Below, one piece after another: positions 16,479 to 24,367 of a stretch of 64,000 nucleotides of DNA. Origin of the DNA: an uncultured bacterium (GTDB taxonomy: Bacteria; Cyanobacteriota; Vampirovibrionia; Gastranaerophilales; Gastranaerophilaceae); contig CAJMAX010000001.1 in NCBI GenBank assembly GCA_905211505.1, forward strand, positions 1-64,000, written 5' to 3'. A program made the translations under genes and the position numbers. Within the stretch, counting starts at the first letter, position 1. Each line of letters opens with the position of its first letter. Under the pieces are notes generated by a model. It was not told the DNA's origin. It saw only the letters and a program-made list of their open reading frames with translations, and searched no databases.

Positions 16479-17585
16479 TTATATAATCATTTTACCGTTT
16501 TCGTAAATAAGATTTCCGTCAGCATAGATTTTGCCGCAGTTTTTCATGTTTTTAATTAAATCCCAGTGCAGACCGGAAACATTTTTTCCTCCTGTTTCAG
16601 GGTATGAGGCACCGACTGCCATATGGATTGCTCCGCCGATTTTTTCGTCGAATAGAATATTTCCTGTAATTTCTTGAATTTCATCGTTTGTTCCGATTGC
16701 AATTTCACCTATTCCGTGTGAACCTTCATCCATATTCAGCATTGCATTCAAAAATTCTTGTCCTTGTTCAGCTTCAGCTTTCACAACCTGTCCGTTTTCA
16801 ATCCATAGATGAACCCCGTGAGCAGAATTTCCACGGTAGTTTTGCGGGTAATCGAAGTAAATTTCTCCGTTAATTCCATCCTCAACCGGTGAAGTGAAAA
16901 CTTCACCGTCCGGGTAGTTGTTAAGTCCTGAGCAACTAATCCATTTTCGGCCTTCAATATTGAAGGTAATGTCTGTTTTTTCACCGACAATGTGTAATTT
17001 TTTTACTCCATTTAGGTAATTTGCCCAACATGTTTGTTTTTCGTCAAGTTCTTTTAATTTTGCAACAGGGTCATCTAAATCCAGATAACAGGATTTGAAT
17101 AAAAATTCAGAGTATTCATCGAATGACATTTTAGCTTCCTGTGCCAGCGCGTGCGTTGGAACATCTGCGATAACCCATTTAGCTGTTCCATCTGCTGAAC
17201 GTTTCATAAGTTGTTCTGATAACGGTTTTGTTGCTTTACCTCGTCTGGCTAGTTTTGTTAAATCAGCTTTTGCCATGCTTTTTGTGTTTAGCGGAGCGCC
17301 GATAGATATGTATTTGTCCACGATTTCGTATTCAAGTTTTGTCATCGGGTCAATGTAATCAAGCTGTTCATCTGTTGCATTTTTTATAAATAATTCCGCC
17401 ATATCTCCAAATGAGCAGCGAACAACAGGATGGGCTCCTTTTTCAAGAACACGTTTATAGATAGCTCTAACCAGATCTTTTGCATAAATAGATTCTGTTC
17501 TAATCATAACAAGCTCATTTTTTTGCACGTCTGTAGAGTAATCTACAAGAACCTCAGCATATTTGTCCCAAATATTTTTTTGCAT
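16479..17585 (-). CDS. M29-family metalloaminopeptidase
   Basis: A 368-residue protein of the thermophilic aminopeptidase (AmpS/PepS) family, close to the usual 370-410. Conserved elements: KNELVMIRTESIYAKDLVRA, the LNNYPDGEVFTSPVEDG box with the first metal-ligand glutamate, EIAIGTND, DEKIGGAIHMAVGASYPETG with ligand His, and SGLHWDLI near the C-terminus with a His and Asp. These enzymes are two-metal exopeptidases removing N-terminal residues in the cytoplasm. AGAGG before the ATG supports the start. A terminator follows at 16291-16335. Confidence 0.93.
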   Translation of the reverse strand: MQKNIWDKYAEVLVDYSTDVQKNELVMIRTESIYAKDLVRAIYKRVLEKGAHPVVRCSFGDMAELFIKNATDEQLDYIDPMTKLEYEIVDKYISIGAPLNTKSMAKADLTKLARRGKATKPLSEQLMKRSADGTAKWVIADVPTHALAQEAKMSFDEYSEFLFKSCYLDLDDPVAKLKELDEKQTCWANYLNGVKKLHIVGEKTDITFNIEGRKWISCSGLNNYPDGEVFTSPVEDGINGEIYFDYPQNYRGNSAHGVHLWIENGQVVKAEAEQGQEFLNAMLNMDEGSHGIGEIAIGTNDEIQEITGNILFDEKIGGAIHMAVGASYPETGGKNVSGLHWDLIKNMKNCGKIYADGNLIYENGKMII

Positions 17586-17671
17586 AACTATACCTCTTTC
17601 TTCTTTGGAATATTTTATAATACATATTTTAAGTTGTAAATCCGCAGGTAGAAGTATAATGAGATTGTTAT

Positions 17672-17995
17672 TTAAATTTCTTTTGTAGCCATAATCAGTT
17701 TATAGTAAAGTTCTAATTCTTTTCTGCCGGCATCGTGAATTATTTGTATGAGTTCTTCTTGAAGTGTAGTTTTTGATTTCATATGACCAAAGTCAAATAA
17801 ATCTTTAATGTTAACTTTTAAAGCTTTGGCAATTTTTTCAATATTTTCTTCTTTAGGAATTTGACCGCCGTTTTCAAGCTTGCAAAGGTTTGTTGTTTCC
17901 ATTCCAATCATTTCGGCAAGAGTTGCCTGTGTAAATCCGTTTCGTTTTCGTAATTCTTTTATTCGTTGTCCAAGTAATTTGCTTAAAATTGCCAT
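17672..17995 (-). CDS. XRE-family HTH transcriptional regulator (107 aa)
   Basis: Residues 5-62 form a Cro/CI-type HTH (LGQRIKELRKRNGFTQATLA, MIGMETTNLCKLENGGQIPK). The tail after LFDFGHM is helical. It is a paralogue of the 105-residue regulator at 408-725. It is divergent from the prepilin gene at 18182 across a 186-base space holding two TGACAA elements (about 18066-18072 and 18085-18090). By position it may control the pilin gene and itself, which is inference. AGAGGA precedes the ATG. Confidence 0.85.
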   Translation of the reverse strand: MAILSKLLGQRIKELRKRNGFTQATLAEMIGMETTNLCKLENGGQIPKEENIEKIAKALKVNIKDLFDFGHMKSKTTLQEELIQIIHDAGRKELELYYKLIMATKEI

Positions 17996-18181
17996 ATATT
18001 GTCCTCTATTTATAGGATAACCTCAATCATTTGAATTAAATATATCTTTTTGTAATAATTAGGGTTGACAAAATTGGCATGATATGACAACATGTATATA
18101 GGAAGTTGTTATTAATCCGCAAGTATTAGTTTGAAAGTTGGGTTAATACAATATAGTAATAAAAAGAAAGGTGAAAAGATT

Positions 18182-18946
18182 ATGACAAAAAGATTCGGCT
18201 TTACTCTTGCAGAAGTATTGATTACTTTGGGTATCATTGGTGTAGTAGCTGCTATGACAATCCCAACATTAATTTCTAATACTAACGGTGCAAAATTCCG
18301 TTCACAATTCAAAAAAACATTATCTACATTGAATCAGGCAGGTTTGATGTCACAAGCACAATATGACTTTGACTATGCAGGTACTACTCAGGCTTGTAAT
18401 GCTGGCGCAACAGAACGTCCGGATTCAGACATGTCATTCTGTGCTATTTTGAATGGTACTTTAACAGGTCAAACTTATATGGGAGATTTAAGTAATATCA
18501 AACGTAATAACAATGGCACACAAGAAGATTACGCCGTTGTTAAACCTGCAAACTTTGGCAGTGCTTTAAAGTTTGCAGAAGGTAAACACACACCAACTGG
18601 TTACTTATCTTATGTATTAGCTGACGGTTCTATTGTTGCTTTTAAATCGGGTGCTTCAGGGTGCGAACTACCTATTGGTATTCAATTGACTGCTACCCAA
18701 CTAGACAAAGGTGGTGTGTTGGAAAATTGTATAGGTTTTATCGATGTAAACGGTGCAACATTACCTAACAGAGAAGTTAATTGTGGTTCTGGAACTACGG
18801 GTACAGCTACACTGAATGTCCAAACACCTTGTGCCGTTAAAAACGATGCTAACCACATGACAGATATCTTCCCAATCGTATTCCACGATGCAACTGTTGA
18901 ACCGGCATCTGACGCTGCTAAATATGTATTAACAACTTCTAAATAG
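18182..18946 (+). CDS. Type IV prepilin-like protein (254 aa)
   Basis: The start is placed at ATG 18182, with AAAGGTG about nine bases upstream, giving the short leader MTKRFG before FTLAEVLITLGIIGVVAAMT. This is a class III/type IV signal: cleavage after Gly6, Glu at mature position 5, then a hydrophobic helix. The globular part has paired cysteines and a CIGFIDVNGATLPN segment that matches the DxNG..PN motif of the other two prepilins here. Such proteins are processed by prepilin peptidase and assembled into pili or type II-like pseudopili. No assembly genes are in the window. A terminator follows. Confidence 0.88.
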   Translation: MTKRFGFTLAEVLITLGIIGVVAAMTIPTLISNTNGAKFRSQFKKTLSTLNQAGLMSQAQYDFDYAGTTQACNAGATERPDSDMSFCAILNGTLTGQTYMGDLSNIKRNNNGTQEDYAVVKPANFGSALKFAEGKHTPTGYLSYVLADGSIVAFKSGASGCELPIGIQLTATQLDKGGVLENCIGFIDVNGATLPNREVNCGSGTTGTATLNVQTPCAVKNDANHMTDIFPIVFHDATVEPASDAAKYVLTTSK

Positions 18947-18979
18947 TTAGTTGCTAATAAAAGTTTAATAGCTTTTGAA

Positions 18980-19013
18980 GGAGAGAAGAATATAAACTCT
19001 TCTCTTCTTTTTA
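18980..19013 (+). terminator. Terminator of the prepilin gene
   Basis: GAGAGAAGA...TCTTCTCTTC stem followed by TTTTTA, about 34 bases past the stop codon. Confidence 0.75.
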
Positions 19014-19053
19014 TCACAATGAACTGACGAGATGTCATTCTGAACTTCAAATC

Positions 19054-19080
19054 TGTCATCCTGAACTTGTTTCAGGATCT
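19054..19080. repeat. 27-bp palindromic repeat, copy 1
   Basis: TGTC, then ATCCTGAA-CTTGT-TTCAGGAT, then CT. A half-copy (TGTCATTCTGAACTT) lies immediately upstream at 19034-19048. It is the same family as copies at 19227, 32498 and 62076. Confidence 0.75.
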
Positions 19081-19143
19081 AAAAAAGACTTTCTTTTAAA
19101 TGTCAGAGTGATACCGAATCACTTTGATACGCTTTACATTTTT

Positions 19144-19172
19144 AGGCTCTGAATATTCAGAGCCTTGTTTTT
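19144..19172 (+). terminator. Terminator-like hairpin
   Basis: AGGCTCTGAATATTCAGAGC-CT is a near-perfect palindrome followed by TTGTTTTT. It lies 200 bases past the prepilin gene, with no other upstream gene to serve. Confidence 0.55.
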
Positions 19173-19226
19173 AATTGTATTATTTGTCGTTCTGAATTTG
19201 AAATCTACCATGCTGAACTCAAAATT

Positions 19227-19253
19227 TGTCATGCTGAACTTGTTTCAGCATCT
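19227..19253. repeat. 27-bp palindromic repeat, copy 2
   Basis: TGTC, then ATGCTGAA-CTTGT-TTCAGCAT, then CT. Relative to copy 1 the third pair of the stem is G:C instead of C:G, a compensatory change. Half-copies flank it at about 19188-19199 and 19208-19219. A second palindrome, ATTCCGAAccaaaTTCGGAAT, lies at 19265-19285. Confidence 0.75.
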
Positions 19254-19387
19254 AATAATTAACAGATTCCGAACCAAATTCGGAATGCCCCTTTCGTTTA
19301 CTTTAGTATATATTATTAGTAGAAAATCCGTGTTGTAGCATTTGATGCGAAGGGCACTCTATCAATGTTGTTGGAATGTTGGGGAAA

Positions 19388-19419
19388 TATAAAAAAAACA
19401 GGGCTTTTATACCCTGTTT
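19388..19419 (-). terminator. Terminator of lpxA
   Basis: AAACAGGG...CCCTGTTT stem; read leftward it is followed by a run of T. It lies 27 bases beyond the lpxA stop. Confidence 0.8.
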
Positions 19420-19445
19420 AAAGTTTGTTATTTTTTATCTTATTA

Positions 19446-20249
19446 CTAATCTTCTAAACTCTCATGACCTGACTTGTGAGATTTTAACAAAACTCCACGT
19501 TTAGAGGTTTTAATAAATTCTATCATTTTTTCAATGTATTCATTCATTGGAATTTCTGCTTTTATTTTTTCTATTGCTTGAGATGTGTTATATTCTTCTG
19601 AAATGAGAAGTTTAAATGCTTCGTTTGTAGCTGTTCTAACTTCTAGCGGCACTCCTCTGCGTTTCATTGCAACTATATTCAATCCGCGTGGAACAGGTGG
19701 ACGTCCTTCACCCTTTGAATATGGAAGAATATCCTGGCGAGATGCTGAAAATCCGCTGATGATAGCCATGTCTCCAATTCTGATATTTTGGTGGAATACA
19801 CTCATACCGCCAACAAATGCACCAAATCCAACGTGAACATGTCCGCCCAATGTTACCAGATTTGCCAAAATAACCTGGTCTGCCAGTACACAGTTATGTG
19901 CAACATGTGAGCCTACCATTAACAGACATTTATTACCTATTCTTGTGGTAAAATCACCGCATGCTGCTCCTCTGTGGATAGTTACGTTTTCTTTAATTAT
20001 TGTTTCATCACCGATTACGACTTTTGTAGGTTCACCTTTATATCCCAAATCTTGAGGTTCTGAACCTATTGTTGCGAATGGTGATATAGTACAATTGTTT
20101 CCAATTTCAGCAAATTCAATGTGAGCATTAGATATAACTCTTGTGCCACTTCCAATTTTTACATTTTCTCCGATTACAACGTATGGTCCTATAATTGCGT
20201 CATCTGCAATTTGAGCTGATGGGTGTATTATAGCTGTTTTATCAATCAT
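19446..20249 (-). CDS. lpxA: UDP-N-acetylglucosamine O-acyltransferase
   Basis: A 267-residue protein. Left-handed beta-helix hexapeptide repeats run from residue 5 to about 190 (IHPSAQIADDAIIGPYVVIG, VIGDETIIKENVTIHRG with the catalytic-region His, HVAHNCVLADQVILANLVTL). A C-terminal helical part follows (AFKLLISEEYNTSQAIEKI). LpxA performs the first step of lipid A synthesis, so the organism makes lipopolysaccharide or a related glycolipid. The other lpx genes are not adjacent. AAGAGGG precedes the ATG. The end has a longer charged tail than E. coli LpxA. Confidence 0.95.
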   Translation of the reverse strand: MIDKTAIIHPSAQIADDAIIGPYVVIGENVKIGSGTRVISNAHIEFAEIGNNCTISPFATIGSEPQDLGYKGEPTKVVIGDETIIKENVTIHRGAACGDFTTRIGNKCLLMVGSHVAHNCVLADQVILANLVTLGGHVHVGFGAFVGGMSVFHQNIRIGDMAIISGFSASRQDILPYSKGEGRPPVPRGLNIVAMKRRGVPLEVRTATNEAFKLLISEEYNTSQAIEKIKAEIPMNEYIEKMIEFIKTSKRGVLLKSHKSGHESLED

Positions 20250-20347
20250 TTTATACCCTCTTTCTTAATGTCCGTTATATCAATTATAATACAAATCATT
20301 CAGAGTGTGAAATACTTTATATTATTTTAATATGGTGAATTGGGACA

Positions 20348-22024
20348 TTAAAAATCGGATGCGTTATTTGGTAACATTAGTGGTTGGCCTGATTTCCAAT
20401 TTTTATCAAGGTAAATGAAAGATTCATTTAATAGTTGGTTTAATTTTTTTATAAGCTTGTTTTCATGTTTGTCCATAAGTTCTGCTAATGTTATTACGTA
20501 AAGTCTTTGGATCTCTTGTGCATCATAACTTCGAGTAAGCGGTAATCCATTGCAAACTCTTGTTTGATCAAATAATGATGCATTTAAGAATCGTCTAAGT
20601 TTAAGTGCGAGTTTTTTAGTCTCATCCGGTTCTTTTGAGTGCTCGATTGTTTTTAACTCTTTGCCGAATTTTAATAGCGACAATTGATATGTGTTAGCCA
20701 TTTTTTGACTTTCATCTCCAGGACATGAATCTATATATTTTCTGGTATATTTGCTAACAGAAGATTCTGTTGGAATATTAAGTTCAGGTTTATGCGGATA
20801 ATATTTTAAGTCTTCAAATGTCAAGTTGTCTGTATCGATTCCTTGTTTTTCTGCCCAGTCAAAGAATCGTTTTTTAAATATATTAGGGGTTAAGTCTACT
20901 ATATAAAACATTTCTTGTTCTTCGTGGACTTTTTTCCATGCATATTCCATATTTTTAGAAAAACTTTTCTTAGCCCATTCGTATGTTGCCCAAAATTGCT
21001 TCATTACTTTTGATTTTTCCTGCGAAAGATTGTATGGTCTTTCCAGTTCTGTACTGTTAATCTCTGTAAGGTTTTTACTTTTCATAAATTTTGCAAGTGC
21101 TTGTTTTATTCTGTCTGCACCAAAAATATTCCAAGCTTTTACCATTACTCTGTGTACTAATTCTGCTTGTTCAGGATTATCTCTATAGAATTGTTTTTGG
21201 CGTTCAGACATTGTGAATATTTTTTCAGGATGTTCTTGATAGTACTTCTTTAATCCTTCCGAAATATGCTTTTTATGTTCTGCAGAAAGTGGTCCTCTTT
21301 TTATATACACAGGTTCATTATCTGCTTTTTGAGCTTTGATGTCCAGGGCTTCCCTTCTTTTTTGAATCATTTGTTTAGTTAATCGCTCATTATATTCTGG
21401 GTCAGAGAATTTTAATACGTGCCCGTAGTGACGATTAACTTTTGGAATATTTAATTTTTCCATTAAATAATTAATGTCTTTTCCATTGGTATACTGTTTT
21501 AAATCATTTAATGAAAATCCTTCGCCCCAGTAAAGTTTAATGATTTGAAGTGCTAAATCTTCTTCTGAGTTAAAGTACTCAAGGTTACCTTTTTGAAGAT
21601 CATCTAATAAAGACCCTCCTCTGGGTTCAATTTCTTGTGCAGATTTAACATCTTTAAATTCAGGGAATCTTTCTTTTAATTCTTTTAAATTAAAACAATC
21701 TTTAATATTTTCGTATAATTTTTTATGGATTGTTATAAGAGTATCTTTTTGTTTATTTCCCTCTTCTAGAATCATTCCTGCCCATTCTCTGACATTTTTT
21801 GGATAGATGTCAGGATATTTGTTTGCAAGTTTATCTAAGTTTGTTATGGTCTCAGCTAAGTTTAAGCTATATCCGCCGGTAAATGCCAAATATTGTTTAG
21901 TGCTTGGTAACGGTAAATTCTCTGATGATTCTGGTTGTTCTGCTTGGGGTTTATTATTTAATTTAGTTTGAGAATTATAATTTAATGATTGTACTGTTTT
22001 GGGATAAATTTTTGAAATTTGCAT
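20348..22024 (-). CDS. Lineage-specific protein with a NUMOD3-like segment (558 aa)
   Basis: Not assigned to a family. The N-terminal 50 residues are polar and low-complexity, beginning MQISKI and ending QYLAFTGG, like the N-termini of the proteins at 15025 and 23489. Around residues 246-270, GPLSAEHKKHISEGLKKYY resembles NUMOD3, the short DNA-binding helix motif of GIY-YIG and HNH homing endonucleases (S.EHK.KIS..L). Another copy-like stretch, FTMSERQKQFYRDNPEQ, follows. No GIY-YIG or HNH nuclease motif was seen. The protein is largely helical and rich in Lys and Glu. AAAGGA precedes the ATG. A DNA-associated role is possible but unproven. Confidence 0.7.
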   Translation of the reverse strand: MQISKIYPKTVQSLNYNSQTKLNNKPQAEQPESSENLPLPSTKQYLAFTGGYSLNLAETITNLDKLANKYPDIYPKNVREWAGMILEEGNKQKDTLITIHKKLYENIKDCFNLKELKERFPEFKDVKSAQEIEPRGGSLLDDLQKGNLEYFNSEEDLALQIIKLYWGEGFSLNDLKQYTNGKDINYLMEKLNIPKVNRHYGHVLKFSDPEYNERLTKQMIQKRREALDIKAQKADNEPVYIKRGPLSAEHKKHISEGLKKYYQEHPEKIFTMSERQKQFYRDNPEQAELVHRVMVKAWNIFGADRIKQALAKFMKSKNLTEINSTELERPYNLSQEKSKVMKQFWATYEWAKKSFSKNMEYAWKKVHEEQEMFYIVDLTPNIFKKRFFDWAEKQGIDTDNLTFEDLKYYPHKPELNIPTESSVSKYTRKYIDSCPGDESQKMANTYQLSLLKFGKELKTIEHSKEPDETKKLALKLRRFLNASLFDQTRVCNGLPLTRSYDAQEIQRLYVITLAELMDKHENKLIKKLNQLLNESFIYLDKNWKSGQPLMLPNNASDF

Positions 22025-22119
22025 AGTAGTTCCTTTTAAATTTACTCTTTGTTTATTTTAATGTTTCTAAATATAATGTTTTGCGAAAAAATGAAGGTAT
22101 TTTACGATATATTTACAAA

Positions 22120-22153
22120 AAGCGCACCAAAATTTTTAAATTTTGGTGCGCTT
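22120..22153 (-). terminator. Terminator of the iron alcohol dehydrogenase gene
   Basis: AAGCGCACCAAAATTT / AAATTTTGGTGCGCTT long stem; read leftward it is followed by TTTTTG. It lies 22 bases past the stop. Confidence 0.85.
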
Positions 22154-22174
22154 AAACTATTTAGTTTTAGTATA

Positions 22175-23380
22175 CTAAGCTTTTAAAGAATCTTCGTAAA
22201 TTTTACGAACAGTTTCTCTTGAATTTCCGCTTGGTCCTATATTGATTAAGCCGTCTAGTGATGGTGTTGTAAATGCTAAATCTGTTAATCTTTCAACATC
22301 TTCAGCTTTAAAGCCCATATCTTCAAGTTTTTCAGGTACATCAACTGATTTTAACCATGCATATACTCCATCTGCAGCTTTTTCGGCTTCAGAATCTTCA
22401 CCTTTTAGACCAGGAACTATCGGTGCTAAAATATCAGCAAGAGTTGCAGCTCTATCTTTGTAGATAGTTTTTACAACTGCAGGTAATAATATTGCTAGCC
22501 CTAAACCGTGAGATAAGTCAGGTTTTACAGCACTTAGAGGGTGTTCAAGAGCATGTGTATAGTGTAATAAACCGTTATCAAATGCTACACCGCCCATCAT
22601 AGCCGCATAAGCTAAGAAATATCTGGCTTCTAAATCTTCAGGGTTTGCAAGTGCTTTTGGTAAATATTTTGCAACAAGTTCAATAACTTGTTTGGCAAGT
22701 GAGATTGAGTATGGAGAAGCAACAGTTGATGTAGCTGCTTCTACAACGTGGTTAACAGCATCAATTGATACATATCTTGTTTGTTTTGGTGACAATTTTG
22801 TCATTAATTGTGGATCATCAATTGCATAAGTAGGATAGATACAATCGTAAGCTATAGCAGGTTTAAAGTCTTTTTCAAGATTAGTTACAACTGCAAATCT
22901 GTTTGTTTCTGTACCTGTTCCGTGGGTTAGGTTGATTGAAACAATTGGAGCGGCTTTGCTTGGTGCAAAGGTGAAATCGTAGATGTCTTCTGCTGTTTTA
23001 TCAGAATTTTCTAATAAAATTGCAACTGATTTCCCTGCATCAGTAGGTGAGCCGCCGCCTATTGCTATTACAGCTTTTGCTCCAAAATCTTTTGCCATTT
23101 TGAATGCATCATTAACGTGGTGTGTTGTCGGGTTTGGAGTGACCTGATCAAAGTTTACATAACCTACGCCGTTATCTTTAAGTGCTTTTTCAACGACATC
23201 CCATGCACCTGTTGCTTTGTAAGCATTTCTGCCTGACATTACAATAACTTTATCTATTCCTTTTGATTTTAAATCTTTTAAAATAAAATCTATTTTTTGA
23301 ATTGCTCCAACTCCAAAGTATACATTGGTTCTTGTGCGAATTTCTTTAACTTCGTTGATGTTAATATCTTTTTCCCACAT
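22175..23380 (-). CDS. Iron-containing alcohol dehydrogenase
   Basis: A group III alcohol dehydrogenase, about 401 residues from the preferred ATG at 23380 (MWEKDININEV). That start has AAAGGAGAG five bases upstream; the upstream ATG at 23404 has no site. The nucleotide-binding GGGSPTDAGKSVAI box and the iron-ligand motifs HVVEAAT and GLLHYTHALEHPLSAVKPD with SHGLGLAILLP are intact. These enzymes reduce aldehydes or ketones with NAD(P)H, commonly in fermentation (butanol or 1,3-propanediol type). The substrate is not determinable. It is monocistronic with a strong terminator. Confidence 0.93.
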   Translation of the reverse strand: MWEKDININEVKEIRTRTNVYFGVGAIQKIDFILKDLKSKGIDKVIVMSGRNAYKATGAWDVVEKALKDNGVGYVNFDQVTPNPTTHHVNDAFKMAKDFGAKAVIAIGGGSPTDAGKSVAILLENSDKTAEDIYDFTFAPSKAAPIVSINLTHGTGTETNRFAVVTNLEKDFKPAIAYDCIYPTYAIDDPQLMTKLSPKQTRYVSIDAVNHVVEAATSTVASPYSISLAKQVIELVAKYLPKALANPEDLEARYFLAYAAMMGGVAFDNGLLHYTHALEHPLSAVKPDLSHGLGLAILLPAVVKTIYKDRAATLADILAPIVPGLKGEDSEAEKAADGVYAWLKSVDVPEKLEDMGFKAEDVERLTDLAFTTPSLDGLINIGPSGNSRETVRKIYEDSLKA

Positions 23381-23488
23381 AATAACTCTCCTTTCTTTCA
23401 CCATTCAGATTTTACACGTTGATTATAGTTTATAATTTTTCATTTTTCAAGCTGGCAAAATTATTTTTTTTTGTATTTTGTATTAAAT

Positions 23489-24286
23489 ATGAAAGTTACA
23501 TTTTTACCTTATAAAACATATTCAAATAATATTAATTTTAGAAGCTCAGCTTCAATGACACCTCCTCGTAGTGATAATTATCAAGAAAATGAAAATAAAC
23601 CTTTACCGGAGTGGGCGAGAAAAACTATGCTTGCAACATTGGTATTGATTACATTGAAAAATGAACCGGTAGTTCAAAATTTTTTTAGATCAAATGAATT
23701 GTCAAAAGAAGAATTGGATAGAACAGAATTTGTCCATTCTTTTCAAAATGTTCGAAAAGACAAGGGAGTAAGTTCTGCGTTTTATCAATTGAATAGGTTA
23801 TATGATATCGATAGACCTAAGGTTACAAAGCTAGGTAAAGATCTATACTCACTTGATATAAAATTTGATAAACAAGATATCAAACTTGAAATGAAGTTAG
23901 ATGGTGCAAATAAAGATACTATTCAAGGTAGAGTTAAGCTTGAAAACAATTCAAAACCAATAATGTATAAAGCTATATTCCCAACTGATAATAAAGATGA
24001 ATTTAAAGTTCTATTGAAAGATGGTGAAAAGAAATATATTTTTGGTAGAGATTTCGACGGCGAATTGTATATGGTTCAGGGTAAGAAAAAAGTTCCTGTA
24101 AATACTAAAAATGTTGAAAAATATCAAGATTATTTAGATACAATGGAATTACTTGACGATATGTCTTTCTTTACTAATAAAAATCCATTGTGGCGAAATT
24201 TAAATTATTTATTGTTGATTTTATTGTTATTTGCTGAAATGAAACACGATAAAAATAGAAGAAATCAGTCTAATAAAGAACAATAA
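23489..24286 (+). CDS. Lineage-specific protein with hydrophobic C-terminal segment (265 aa)
   Basis: Not recognised. The start is taken at ATG 23489 (MKVTFLPYKTYSNNINFRS); an in-frame TTG at 23471 is possible. The N-terminus matches a pattern also seen at 15025 and 20348: M-(K/Q)-(V/I), an Asn-rich stretch, then N-I-x-F/Y. A hydrophobic helix at about 45-58 (MLATLVLITL) and a probable membrane helix near the C-terminus (NYLLLILLLFAEM) flank a central beta-rich section with alternating charged residues (DIKFDKQDIKLEMKLDG), reminiscent of a small beta-sheet domain. No Shine-Dalgarno is evident. Confidence 0.65.
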   Translation: MKVTFLPYKTYSNNINFRSSASMTPPRSDNYQENENKPLPEWARKTMLATLVLITLKNEPVVQNFFRSNELSKEELDRTEFVHSFQNVRKDKGVSSAFYQLNRLYDIDRPKVTKLGKDLYSLDIKFDKQDIKLEMKLDGANKDTIQGRVKLENNSKPIMYKAIFPTDNKDEFKVLLKDGEKKYIFGRDFDGELYMVQGKKKVPVNTKNVEKYQDYLDTMELLDDMSFFTNKNPLWRNLNYLLLILLLFAEMKHDKNRRNQSNKEQ

Positions 24287-24367
24287 ATTTTAAAAAATTT
24301 TACAAAATAATTAGTATCAGTATTAAGCTGAGCATGTTTGTTTTATAATTTCAATTAAGAGGTTAGA

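Larger units (their letters stand above)
18947..19445. other. Repeat-rich intergenic region between prepilin and lpxA
   Basis: No gene is seen in these 499 bases. They hold the prepilin terminator (18980-19013), a second terminator-like hairpin (19144-19172), REP-like palindromes and half-copies (19034-19286), and the lpxA terminator (19388-19419). The rest is AT-rich without visible order. Confidence 0.6.

Noticed and set aside
18682-19059. 125-codon leftward open frame over the prepilin 3' end
   Set aside because: It overlaps the prepilin coding sequence antisense and starts in a REP-like repeat; no family pattern.
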